A stretch of 64,000 nt of DNA from an uncultured Lachnospiraceae bacterium (GTDB taxonomy: Bacteria > Bacillota > Clostridia > Lachnospirales > Lachnospiraceae): positions 1 through 64,000 of the forward strand of contig CAKNMY010000003.1 in the NCBI GenBank assembly GCA_930989745.1, in the 5' to 3' direction. Each line of letters opens with the position of its first letter. The first letter of the stretch is position 1. Under the pieces are notes generated by a model. The model was not told where the DNA came from and searched no databases. It saw only the letters and a program-made list of their open reading frames with translations. The translations under genes and the position numbers were made by a program. This document shows positions 44,697 to 52,363 of this stretch, piece by piece.

Positions 44697-46512
44697 AATC
44701 TTTCCTCATTTCCAGCGCCCTCGAAAATCTGTCCTGTCCGTAGGAGCCGAAATGTTCTCCCCGCATTTCCTTGGAAATCGTCCAGACGCTCCAGAGCATG
44801 TCCTGGCAGATCTTATAGATCAGCAGTTTCTCCTGTTCCGTTTCATTTGCCTCGCGGGAATAGTAATACTGCAGGAACAGTTCCTCCTCCACGGGCGTAA
44901 ATTCGCACTCCAGCAGATGCGATGCCAGATCCCAGATCGGATCGTTATAACCGGAATATTCCCAGTCAATCAGGTACATCCTTCCTGCGGCGTCCTCGAT
45001 GAGATTCTCAGCCACAAGATCATTATGGCACGGTTTTTTCTCGCACCCAAGTGCTTCCAGACGCTTCCCGAGGCGGCAGAACCATTCGTCCATTTCCTGG
45101 AATCCCGGATAAAATTCTCCTCCGCGTGCCAGCTCCTTGTACTTTTCGTACTCGCGGAAAACCTGAAATTCTCCGCTCATCTTCATGTCCGACGCATGCA
45201 GTTTTCTCAGAATCGCCGTTGTCCTTCGAATATTTTCCTCAAGCCTCGCCGTCTTGCCGTTGAGCGTGTTGGCGCCTTCTATGTACTCTGAGATTTTCAC
45301 TCCGCTCTCCTCATCAAAGCAGATGGTCTGAGGATTCAATCCCAGTCTCGACGCTTCTTCGAGATTATTTCTCTCATTTTTCCTGTCAATCATCACATCC
45401 GTACACACACCCGGTATCCGCAGTACAAAATTCCCCCGCACTGTCCGAATGCGGTAGTTTGTGTTCGTCATGCCCCCGGCAATCCGGCAGTCAAGGATTT
45501 CCTGCGGCTTCATGTCCATGCACGCGCGGAAGACCTCTCTGGCGTTATTCTCCCTGCGCAGCCGCGCGCGCTTCTGGATTCTGGGATAGATCAGATTCTC
45601 CGCTTTGCGGTAAAGCTCCGGATTCTCGATCACGGTCCAGGCGAGATCGTCCGCCATAACGCCCTGTATCTGATAAACTCTTCCGATATTTTCAATCACA
45701 TACTCGTAGTTGAGCATCGGGTTCTGGTTCCGTGAGAAGTACTCCAGCATCTTCACAAAGAGCGGATAACTGATCTTGCTGATTCCGATCATCTCCCCGT
45801 CAATCCGGTTCATCTGCCGGATATCCTTGGAGATGCGAAAGAGCGTGCCGTCCTCATTGAGTTCCACATACGCCTCATCGTGGGAACCGCTCGGGTTCGC
45901 GAGCAGAATACAGCTTGCCGCCGGATGCTCCAGCAGCGCGGTGACCGCGGTCTCCTCGAAAATCTGATTGCTCTCCACAAGCAGGAAATCCTCATGCACC
46001 AGCTCCCGCACCGCTGCCAGGGATTCCATCGTCCCGGTCCACTTGTAGCGCGGATTTTCCACGATTGTGACGGCTCTGTTCTTAAAGTATGACGCGAACA
46101 TCTCTTTTTTATATCCGATGACGAGATAAATTCTCTCAATGCTCGCCTGATTCAGGTACTGCATGATATACTCGATCACCGCCGTCCCGTCAATCTGCAG
46201 AAGCCCCACCGGCTCCTCGAAGCAGGAATTTCCTCCTGCCGCCAGGATCACAGCAGTGCGCACATTTCCCGTCTGCTCGGCCATCGCAAGCTTCTCCACC
46301 TGCTTCTTTCTCGTCTCTTCCTCCAGCAGTGCCTCCCCTTCTGGCGTCAGCAGATACTTTCTCTTCTCGCGCCTCAGATATCCCGCTTCCTCCATCTGCC
46401 GCAGAAGCGTATTCACCTGCCCCAGCGACATCTCCGCAGCTTCGGCGAGCACGCGCTGGTTTCGGAATCCTCTGTTATTCAGTTCATATAAAATTCGGTA
46501 AAACTTGTCCAT
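44674..46512 (-). CDS. winged-helix / LicC-like nucleotidyltransferase / choline kinase fusion
   Basis: 612 residues. Residues 1-65 form a winged helix (FRNQRVLAEAAEMSLGQVNT, then a basic wing). Residues about 85-300 form a nucleotidyltransferase fold like LicC, but its active site is altered: the loop is AAGGNSCFEEPVGLL where family members have an Arg and a Pro-Lys, and VESNQIF has Asn where the metal-binding Asp is expected. Residues about 330-610 are a choline/ethanolamine kinase with GGMTNTNYRI, CHNDLVAENLI and IDWEYSGYNDPIWDLA intact. So kinase activity is likely, cytidylyltransferase activity doubtful. The operator at 46531-46547 suggests the winged helix represses its own promoter. 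BCCT is the next gene. Confidence 0.9.
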   Translation of the reverse strand: MDKFYRILYELNNRGFRNQRVLAEAAEMSLGQVNTLLRQMEEAGYLRREKRKYLLTPEGEALLEEETRKKQVEKLAMAEQTGNVRTAVILAAGGNSCFEEPVGLLQIDGTAVIEYIMQYLNQASIERIYLVIGYKKEMFASYFKNRAVTIVENPRYKWTGTMESLAAVRELVHEDFLLVESNQIFEETAVTALLEHPAASCILLANPSGSHDEAYVELNEDGTLFRISKDIRQMNRIDGEMIGISKISYPLFVKMLEYFSRNQNPMLNYEYVIENIGRVYQIQGVMADDLAWTVIENPELYRKAENLIYPRIQKRARLRRENNAREVFRACMDMKPQEILDCRIAGGMTNTNYRIRTVRGNFVLRIPGVCTDVMIDRKNERNNLEEASRLGLNPQTICFDEESGVKISEYIEGANTLNGKTARLEENIRRTTAILRKLHASDMKMSGEFQVFREYEKYKELARGGEFYPGFQEMDEWFCRLGKRLEALGCEKKPCHNDLVAENLIEDAAGRMYLIDWEYSGYNDPIWDLASHLLECEFTPVEEELFLQYYYSREANETEQEKLLIYKICQDMLWSVWTISKEMRGEHFGSYGQDRFSRALEMRKDYEKRYGK

Positions 46513-46530
46513 CTCGGTGATACCTTTCTT

Positions 46531-46582
46531 TGTTCAATTTTTGAACATTTTCTATTTTACACTTCCTGCCGGATATTGTCAA
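46531..46582 (-). promoter_or_regulatory. promoter and operator of the choline-kinase/BCCT operon
   Basis: On the minus strand TTGACA (46577-46582) and TAAAAT (46554-46559) are exactly 17 bases apart. A perfect inverted repeat TGTTCAA-TTT-TTGAACA (46531-46547) starts at the expected transcript start. A repressor bound there would block initiation. The fusion protein encoded next starts with a winged helix, making it the obvious candidate. Confidence 0.82.
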
Positions 46583-46600
46583 GCCCCTGCGTTTGGGGTC

Positions 46601-46632
46601 AAAAAGCCCGGACTGGCGAACCAATCCGGGCA
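46601..46632 (-). terminator. terminator of the sigma-factor gene
   Basis: On the minus strand GCCCGGA-TT-GG-TTCG-CC-AG-TCCGGGC (46606-46631) forms a stem with a UUCG-type tetraloop, followed by TTTTTGA. It lies 10 bases after the stop at 46642. Confidence 0.85.
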
Positions 46633-46641
46633 GATAGATTT

Positions 46642-47925
46642 TTATAAAATATAATCAGTGATACAATCATACCAATGAACGTAAGTTTCTCCATTTACAG
46701 TAATGCGTTCATTGTCTGGAAGCTTTTCGCTCCATCTCTGCTTGTAATAGTTATACGCCCAATCATCACGGTTGAAACGGCGCCATAGAATCGTACGTCC
46801 GTTCTTGTCAAGGTATTGCTCGCTGGCTACACCTGGGTTATAGGTTTCGATGTCCATTACGCAGACAGTATCATATTCTTTTCCAGCAATTGTCACTTGA
46901 AAACGCCCTGCAATGTCAAGCAAAAACGGTTTATCTGCAGTTGTAATTGTGCTTCCCCTGCGTATAATATCTCCTTTGGGAGAGATATGCGTTTCGTTTC
47001 CGCAATTATTCTCTCCAAATCCCCAGTTTTCGAGAAAGCTGTCGCCATCAAGAAAGGTATAAAGATGTTTCACGCCGTCTTTCATATGGCTTTCTGCAAG
47101 ATAGCGGCAATGCGTATCAGTCAGCTGTGCCACAAATGTTCTTGATACCTTCTTTTGACCGCCTTCAGAATTACACTCCATCGGATTGTTCGTTTTCACC
47201 GTAATTTCAACGCCCTCAATCCCGTGAACCTCCGCTTTACCGATGCCTTCCATTTCATCCGATTCTGCAAGCTTCCTTTCAGGCATACTGTATAATCCCC
47301 ATGAAAGTTTTTCTCCAAGCTTTGGTACGAGAAACCAGCCCATGAGTTCTTCCCATATGACAGAAAACGGTTGTTTTTCCGATCTTGTAATTGTATATTT
47401 GGGCATGATGCCAGGTAAATTTTTCATGATAAACTCTCCTTTCGTTTTAGGCGGATACGGATACTTCTTTTTGAAATTTTGCTTCGCGGTATGCAGACGG
47501 CTTTTCACCGTTCCAAGCGGTATATTAAGTTTCTTTGCAATTTCAGCCTGCGGTATATCAAGGAAGAAATATAAGTACAGCACTTCTTTATCCTTATCAG
47601 CAAGACAATTCAAAGTGTCATGAACACAATGTGCTTCGGTTATTCCCATCCGTCCGCGAGAAAGTTCCATTTCTCTGACCTCTTCAAGCGGAATTTCCAT
47701 TGATTTTGCGCTGCAGCGGTAATAGTCGTTACACTTATTACGCGCAATACTAATAATCCACGCTTTGAAGTTGGATTTATCGCTCAATGTATCAAAATTT
47801 CGATTAGCAGCTATGTAAACTTCCTGCAATATATCATCGGCATCGAAACTTGACGGCAATTTGTACTTTACAAAGCGTTCGACAGCACTCCTGTACTCAC
47901 AAAGCAATTTTTCAAACTGATCCAT
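46642..47925 (-). CDS. ECF-type sigma factor with a long C-terminal extension
   Basis: 427 residues from ATG 47925, with GAGGAG at 47934-47939; an in-frame start at 47967 has no site. Residues 1-165 are a sigma-70 ECF protein: region 2 with DADDILQEVYIAANRNFDTL and FKAWIISIARNKCNDYY, region 4 with DIPQAEIAKKLNIPLGTVKS. From about residue 167 follows a 260-residue beta-rich domain, without membrane segment, that I do not recognise. A second ATG at 47427 marks the start of this domain and has a strong ribosome site, so it may also be made separately. No anti-sigma gene follows. The region has lower GC than its neighbours. Confidence 0.85.
   Translation of the reverse strand: MDQFEKLLCEYRSAVERFVKYKLPSSFDADDILQEVYIAANRNFDTLSDKSNFKAWIISIARNKCNDYYRCSAKSMEIPLEEVREMELSRGRMGITEAHCVHDTLNCLADKDKEVLYLYFFLDIPQAEIAKKLNIPLGTVKSRLHTAKQNFKKKYPYPPKTKGEFIMKNLPGIMPKYTITRSEKQPFSVIWEELMGWFLVPKLGEKLSWGLYSMPERKLAESDEMEGIGKAEVHGIEGVEITVKTNNPMECNSEGGQKKVSRTFVAQLTDTHCRYLAESHMKDGVKHLYTFLDGDSFLENWGFGENNCGNETHISPKGDIIRRGSTITTADKPFLLDIAGRFQVTIAGKEYDTVCVMDIETYNPGVASEQYLDKNGRTILWRRFNRDDWAYNYYKQRWSEKLPDNERITVNGETYVHWYDCITDYIL
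47427..47440 (-). promoter_or_regulatory. internal ribosome site and start codon inside the sigma-factor gene
   Basis: AGGAGAG (47434-47440) lies seven bases before ATG 47427, in frame with the sigma gene. Translation from here would give a 261-residue protein equal to the C-terminal domain (MKNLPGIMPKYTITRSEKQP start). This may be the relic of two genes fused by loss of a stop codon, or a true second start. Confidence 0.6.
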
Positions 47926-48024
47926 ATCGTCATCTCCTCGTTTTGTACTAAAACCGGTTTCACTCATATAGTCGTAAAACGCAGCCGAAAGGTTCAGTTT
48001 CGAATGTTATTTTTCAAATTAATT

Positions 48025-48447
48025 CTATTTCATTTTTGCGTCCCTGACAAGCAGGTTACCCTTTCTTCTGTGCTTCGGACTTGTGTACATATTCATGATA
48101 TACGCCTTGTTCCCACTTGGATTATGATACATCGGCATTACCCTGTAATAACTGACTCCTCCGGCACCCAAAAAATTTATGCCGTCGAATACCAGGTATG
48201 CCGTATGAGAACCATCCCTTAAAGTTCTGCCACTATATCCGATAATGAGCGGAACACATCGTGCCATGGCCGATAGGGTGCAGCGTTTATGCCAGGATAG
48301 CCCACAGAGAGCAGGCAATGCGGTCTGAGTGATCTGGCAAATACTCAAGGCTGTTTCCAAAATCTTGTCTCTTTTTTCCTGTTCAACAGGTCGATCAGAA
48401 TAAGAGCGTACGGAATACCGTTTTCTTGAAAATTCTAAAAAGTCCAT
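48025..48447 (-). pseudogene. chimeric remnant: nitroreductase N-terminus joined to a GNAT fragment
   Basis: The 140-codon frame begins with a nitroreductase N-terminus (MDFLEFSRKRYSVRSYSDRP, the flavin-phosphate site) that breaks down after about 34 residues. From about residue 73 it becomes a GNAT acetyltransferase fragment, TLRDGSHTAYLVFDG through MNMYTSPKHRRKG, nearly identical to the intact gene at 49736-50197. The fragment has lost 18 bases (six codons) in the acetyl-CoA loop region and lacks both ends. It is a fusion of two gene remnants and is unlikely to be functional. Confidence 0.8.
48031..48222. repeat. diverged copy of GNAT-gene segment (copy A)
   Basis: This matches 49846-50047 at about 92% identity by eye over the 165 bases that align without gaps, with an 18-base deletion. 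Orientation is the same as copy B, so it is a direct duplication about 1.8 kb apart. Confidence 0.8.
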
Positions 48448-48533
48448 AATTACCTCCAGTTAAGGGACGAGCAGACTGCGGAATAAAAATGAGTGCTACT
48501 CATCCCTAATTTATCTGCAAGCGCCTGTCAAAA

Positions 48534-48746
48534 TCAATACTGATGAAATACCTTTGCAACAATCTTCCATTCACCATCTATCTTCAGCAGATTGTGGAAG
48601 TCCGTAAATGCGATACCATGCCAGTCTTCCAGCACAACACGCACCGCAGCGGCGTTTCTCTCAATGCCGGGCTTCAAAACCCCTGCAATACAGAAGATAT
48701 TGTGCGGATGCGGGTGATTATTGATGATATGAACCATACATCGCAA
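48534..48746 (-). pseudogene. C-terminal remnant of an NTF2-like/lumazine-binding-like protein
   Basis: The last 40 residues (RNAAAVRVVLEDWHGIAFTD, FHNLLKIDGEWKIVAKVFH) are the C-terminus of small NTF2-like proteins of the putative lumazine-binding type. The first 30 residues do not fit the family and the N-terminal two thirds are missing. It lies among other gene remnants. Likely inactive. Confidence 0.65.
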
Positions 48747-48821
48747 TAACCTCTTTTATTTCACATAAGCTATAACCCCTCTTAGCATACGCCAGCCGAG
48801 CGCAGCATCAGGAAATAGTAC

Positions 48822-48959
48822 TTGCAGCCTGCCGCCGGTCTTACCACAAATATGATTGCCAACATGGGTACGGGCAAAAATATCAGCACAGAAACACTGG
48901 TTCATATCTGCAAAGCCCTGACAGAAATGACTGCGCTTTTTCTATCCCTCAATTTGTAA
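48822..48959 (+). pseudogene. remnant of a small XRE-family HTH regulator
   Basis: The reading frame gives AAGLTTNMIANMGTGKNIST, then ETLVHICKALTEM, matching the recognition helix and following helix of short Cro/CI-like regulators (which read NALAKLGKGENVST-like). The N-terminal helices and start codon are gone. The 296-base stretch between 48747 and 49043 holds only this remnant and the promoter region of the next gene. Confidence 0.65.
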
Positions 48960-49043
48960 AAATTTGTTCTTCCCTCTTGACAAAATGTAATGAGATGATT
49001 ACACTATATATGTATCCACTTCATTACATTTTGAAAAGGAGAG

Positions 49044-49253
49044 ATGACTTTGATATGGAATAGAATTAAAGTGCTAAGGGCTGAAAGGGATTGGACACAA
49101 GCAGATTTGGCCGATAAGGTTGGGATTTCCCGGCAAGCGGTTATATCAATAGAAAAATATAAATATACCCCGTCTTTGGAGTTGGCTTTTAAGATTGCAG
49201 AAGCCTTTGGTGTTTCTATTAATGAAGTTTTTGAACATAGGGAGGATAAATAG
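49044..49253 (+). CDS. small XRE-family helix-turn-helix regulator
   Basis: 69 residues from ATG 49044; a TTG at 49050 gives better spacing to AAAAGGAG (7 bases) and a 67-residue protein starting IWNRIKVLRAERDWTQADLA. The HTH continues with DKVGISRQAVISIEKYKYTP and SLELAFKIAEAFGVSINEVF, the standard minimal single-domain repressor of Firmicutes. It precedes a small membrane protein by one base, a common pairing in which the regulator controls the pair. A TTGACA box occurs at 48976-48981. Confidence 0.9.
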   Translation: MTLIWNRIKVLRAERDWTQADLADKVGISRQAVISIEKYKYTPSLELAFKIAEAFGVSINEVFEHREDK

Positions 49254-49254
49254 T

Positions 49255-49569
49255 ATGAATGAACAAACCATTCTTTTGATTTTTCTTGTTGCGGCATTAA
49301 TTGTAACTTTGGGATTATATTTCTTAAAAGCCAGGAAACAAATGCAATATAAAGGTGATGAACGCTGGAAATTAATACAACTTAAAGCAAATAATACTGC
49401 GAATATCTCAAATACGGTTCTGATCGTCTTGCTTGTGGTTTTACCCTTGTTCATAGATAGCCAAACGACGTTTACGCTCCAGAGAGTGGTCACATTTGCT
49501 CTGATTTATATCGGAATACGCAATTTGATTGAACTGGTTGCAACGATTTATTTTGACAAGAGGTTATAA
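49255..49569 (+). CDS. small membrane protein paired with the HTH regulator
   Basis: 104 residues from ATG 49255 with GGAGG overlapping the end of the regulator gene. Three to four membrane helices: ILLIFLVAALIVTLGLYFLK, then a polar loop KARKQMQYKGDERWKLIQLK, then NTVLIVLLVVLPLFI and a last helix. DUF2178-like proteins have this GDER-type loop and this operon partner. Function unknown. Confidence 0.82.
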   Translation: MNEQTILLIFLVAALIVTLGLYFLKARKQMQYKGDERWKLIQLKANNTANISNTVLIVLLVVLPLFIDSQTTFTLQRVVTFALIYIGIRNLIELVATIYFDKRL

Positions 49570-49735
49570 GAAGGACATGATGTTTAAGAACAGAAAAATA
49601 ATGGTACACCCCAAAAACTGACTGCCAGCCGCACCGACAGCACCGCCGGGCAGGAAATCCTGAAACAGGTTTCCTGCTCGAAACCATGCTGCCGTCCGCC
49701 ATCGGGCTGGTTGCCTATACCCGTTTGGGTATGAA

Positions 49736-50197
49736 TCAGATGAATTCCATCTCATTATTCATTTTTACAAAACCGTATTTTTCATACAACGGTCGGCCCA
49801 TCTCGGTTGCCTCAAGCAGAATAACATTTACCCCTCTTGATTTTGCATCCCTGACAAGCAGGTCCAGGGTCTTATATGCTATGCCCTTTCTTCTGTACTT
49901 CGGACTTGTGTACATGTTCATGATATACGCCTTATTACCGCTTGGATTATGATACGTCGGCATTACCCTGTAATAACTGACTCCTCCGGCGCCAATAAAA
50001 TTTGTGCCGTCGAATACCAGGTACGCCGTATGCGAACCGTCCCTTAAAGCCTTGGAATAATACTCATATGACTGCTTTTCCACTTCTGTCATGTCAGCAT
50101 CATCTGACAATTGATTTGCCGCTCTCAGCACTTCTATCCTTGTTTTTGTTAATATGCCAATATCTTCTATCGTCGCCTTTTTATAGAGCAGTTCCAT
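49736..50197 (-). CDS. GNAT family N-acetyltransferase
   Basis: 153 residues from ATG 50197, preceded by GGAGGGAGAAA. An in-frame upstream start at 50278 lies inside the Fic gene and is rejected. GNAT fold: ATIEDIGILTKTRIEVLRAA, then IGAGGVSYYRV, the acetyl-CoA loop YTSPKYRRKGIAYKTLDLLV, and LEATEMGRPLYEKYGFVKMN at the end. It overlaps the Fic gene end by 17 bases. A truncated direct copy is at 48031-48222. The substrate is unknown. The 166 bases before it (49570-49735) show no gene. Confidence 0.9.
   Translation of the reverse strand: MELLYKKATIEDIGILTKTRIEVLRAANQLSDDADMTEVEKQSYEYYSKALRDGSHTAYLVFDGTNFIGAGGVSYYRVMPTYHNPSGNKAYIMNMYTSPKYRRKGIAYKTLDLLVRDAKSRGVNVILLEATEMGRPLYEKYGFVKMNNEMEFI
49846..50047. 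repeat. copy B of duplicated GNAT segment (intact gene)
   Basis: Direct-repeat partner of 48031-48222; this copy contains the 18 bases (around CCAGGGTCTTATATGCTATG) missing from copy A and keeps the gene open. Confidence 0.8.
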
Positions 50198-51314
50198 TTT
50201 CTCCCTCCGCAAACCTGTATTTTCCTTTTCCGTGACCGGAGACGTGTTCAAGGATTTCTGCCTGTACCAATTTTGCAATCAGCTTGGATGCACTTGAATT
50301 CTTGATCTTGAGAAGTTCAGCCGCCGCGCTCCTCCCAAATATACTGTCAAATCCAAACTCTTCAAACATCCTGCGGATATGATCGATTGTCTTACTGGAA
50401 AATCCCTTCAATTTATCTGCAAATACATTTTCAATGTCTACTTTTTGCTTTCCAATATCTACTTTTTGGTCTCCAATGTCTACTTTTTCAGTTCCCAGGA
50501 GCCCACTGATATGCATATTTCGATTTTTCAGTTCATTTTTCTCATTAAGAAGCAGATTTCTCAAAAACACTTCCAGGTATTCTGTAGTTTCATGGATACC
50601 TTTTTGCAGATTCGTATAGTTCGCTCGAACAAGCGCATTTCTGAAATACCACGCATGATCGGCAAAAATATCGTTCGTCGCTGAAAATCCAAGCGTTCTC
50701 AGATACTTAATGAAAAACACCGCAGTCGTTCTCGTGTTTCCCTCTCCGAAAATATGGATTTGCCACAATCTCGAAACAAATACTGCAAGATGATGGATAA
50801 TCTCATCCATTGAAAGCCCCTTATAGCTAAAGTTCTTCTCCTCTGAAAAATCATATTCCAGGGTAGCCCTTAACGCAGAAGCGCTTCCGTAGATAACAGT
50901 TGCTCCGTCGAGGATCCACTCCTTCTTTGTAATATTATAATCTCTCATTTTTCCGGCATGACTGTATATACCCTGAAACAGCCTGCGGTGGATAGAGATA
51001 TATTCATTCGGTGAAAATGAAAACGCCGTTTCCGACAGTATTTCCGCAATTCGTACCGATACCTTATCCGCTTCTTCCGTACGGTCACCGTCTGAAGTCA
51101 CCGGTTTTTCCTCATAGTAGCTGTCAATGAGATTCTGAGCTTCTTTTAATGTAATATTCCCCTCGATATTTTGAATAGCTGTATCAATCAAATACCTGGA
51201 GGGTTTCAGGCCATCTACCGCCTGCAGTCCGATTGCTGTGCTCCAGGCATAGCCTTTGCTGACTTTATCCGGCTCAGACTCTCTCAAATATTCTTTAAAG
51301 GGGTCTTTGTTCAT
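50181..51314 (-). CDS. Fic-domain protein with C-terminal winged-helix domain
   Basis: 377 residues. The Fic core spans about 95-235: FSPNEYISIHRRLFQGIYSH, KMRDYNITKKEW, and the active loop HIFGEGNTRTTA (the catalytic His and the GN.R anion site are kept; Pro of HPF is Ile). Fic enzymes usually transfer AMP to target proteins. An N-terminal NIEGN segment resembles the inhibitory motif but lacks the usual Ser. A short repeat KVDIGDQ/KVDIGKQ/KVDIEN (about 275-295) links to a C-terminal winged helix (FGFDSIFGRSAAAELL, HVSGHGKGKYRF) shared with the AlbA_2 protein at 52847. No toxin or antitoxin partner is next to it. Confidence 0.9.
   Translation of the reverse strand: MNKDPFKEYLRESEPDKVSKGYAWSTAIGLQAVDGLKPSRYLIDTAIQNIEGNITLKEAQNLIDSYYEEKPVTSDGDRTEEADKVSVRIAEILSETAFSFSPNEYISIHRRLFQGIYSHAGKMRDYNITKKEWILDGATVIYGSASALRATLEYDFSEEKNFSYKGLSMDEIIHHLAVFVSRLWQIHIFGEGNTRTTAVFFIKYLRTLGFSATNDIFADHAWYFRNALVRANYTNLQKGIHETTEYLEVFLRNLLLNEKNELKNRNMHISGLLGTEKVDIGDQKVDIGKQKVDIENVFADKLKGFSSKTIDHIRRMFEEFGFDSIFGRSAAAELLKIKNSSASKLIAKLVQAEILEHVSGHGKGKYRFAEGENGTAL
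50433..50495. repeat. three 21-base tandem repeats inside the fic gene
   Basis: Units at 50433-50453, 50454-50474 and 50475-50495 share AAT(G/A)TCTACTTTTT and encode the heptapeptide KVDI(G/E)xx. The unit is seven codons, so copy-number changes would keep the frame and only alter the linker between the Fic and winged-helix domains. Confidence 0.85.
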
Positions 51315-51356
51315 ATCACTACCTCATCTCTCTAATAATATCCAAAACCATTTCGC

Positions 51357-51402
51357 AAAAGCGCCGGACACGCTCCTCCTTTCAGAGCACATGCCCGGCG
51401 CC
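51357..51402 (-). terminator. terminator of the FMN reductase gene
   Basis: On the minus strand GCGCCGGGCATGTGCTC pairs with GAGCGTGTCCGGCGC (some G-U pairs), then TTTTGCG. It is about 50 bases after the stop at 51453, and 43 bases before the Fic start. Confidence 0.75.
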
Positions 51403-51452
51403 AGCCTATCTTTCATTACAGGTCATCGATGACCAAACGGCCTTTTTTTCTG

Positions 51453-52019
51453 TCAGCGGATAAAGTTCGTCTTGATCTTCTCCTCTGTCTCCGGAGCAGC
51501 TACGCCTGCATTTCTGCCCGCCTCCAGGCATTTCAGCAGCCATGCCATGTTCTTGCCAAGCACGCGCATGATCTGTAAGCCCTCCTCGTCACGGCGAACC
51601 TCGTCAGGCGTATTGCCGTGTACCATGTTCCAGTAGTTGGAGGACACAACCGGCATCTGATGGAAAGTGAAATACTTCATCAGCACGTCGAGCGTCGCTG
51701 TTGTTCCCGCACGTCTTGCGGATGCGACTGCTGCTGCCGGCTTTAATACCATATATTTTCCTGCCAGAGAGCTGAACTTATCCATGAACTCGATAATCTG
51801 TCCTGACGGGGACGCCCAGTATACCGGAGATCCCACGATCAGCGCGTCGCACTCCTTCATCAGCTCAGCGGCAGCCTTCACATTCTCCGTCTCCGGATTG
51901 CCAGCCTGGAAGATTACGCTATCCACGCCTTCCTTCTTCAGAGCGTCTGCGACCTCACACAGAGCGGTATAGGTGCAGCCTTCTTTTCTCGGGCTTCCAT
52001 TTAATAATAAGACCTTCAT
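51453..52019 (-). CDS. NADPH-dependent FMN reductase / flavodoxin-like oxidoreductase
   Basis: 188 residues. Flavodoxin-like fold: the FMN phosphate loop LLNGSPRKEGCTYTAL at the N-terminus, then ALIVGSPVYWASPSGQIIEF, which places an aromatic residue on the flavin, and AAAVASARRAGTTATLDVL. It is a cytoplasmic flavin-dependent reductase, perhaps of quinones or azo/nitro compounds. Start ATG 52019 follows AAAGGATGAG. The promoter region contains a 14-bp palindrome (52044-52057), possibly the site of an HxlR- or MarR-type repressor not encoded nearby. Confidence 0.9.
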   Translation of the reverse strand: MKVLLLNGSPRKEGCTYTALCEVADALKKEGVDSVIFQAGNPETENVKAAAELMKECDALIVGSPVYWASPSGQIIEFMDKFSSLAGKYMVLKPAAAVASARRAGTTATLDVLMKYFTFHQMPVVSSNYWNMVHGNTPDEVRRDEEGLQIMRVLGKNMAWLLKCLEAGRNAGVAAPETEEKIKTNFIR

Positions 52020-52043
52020 ATTTTCTCATCCTTTCTGAAAATC

Positions 52044-52080
52044 TGTGCCGCGGCACATTGTTGCTCATCTATAGATTATA
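52044..52080 (-). promoter_or_regulatory. -10 box and 14-bp palindrome of the FMN reductase gene
   Basis: TATAAT on the minus strand (52075-52080) and, 17 bases further down, the perfect palindrome TGTGCCGCGGCACA (52044-52057) in the 5' leader. This suggests repressor control. The rest of the 343-base gap to 52363 shows no convincing gene on either strand. Confidence 0.55.
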
Positions 52081-52363
52081 CCGCGGCGTCCGGATTTTTT
52101 CCATATTTTTTCGCAGACTGATTTCCGTTCCAGAAGTACCTGGAGATATTCCTAAAAGGTGCACTTCCATCTCATACGGAAGTAATTTGCTTGTCGTAGG
52201 GCGGTATGGCGGATGGGTGAGAGAATCCGCGGATGCCTTTGCTAGAAAAAGAATTTTTGTCTGAAAACGAAATAACAATTGATTCCCCAAAATAGGACTT
52301 ATATAATGGATAATATGAAATCGAGTTATTTGGGTTACAATATTAAGAAAGGATCAGACTGAT

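Noticed and set aside
50433..50495. Short direct repeats considered as a CRISPR-like array
   Set aside because: The units are adjacent without spacers and are in-frame codons of the Fic gene.
52107..52290. Small frames on both strands between the FMN reductase and DUF6429-like genes
   Set aside because: No ribosome site, no recognisable pattern, and stops in the frame that looked most protein-like.
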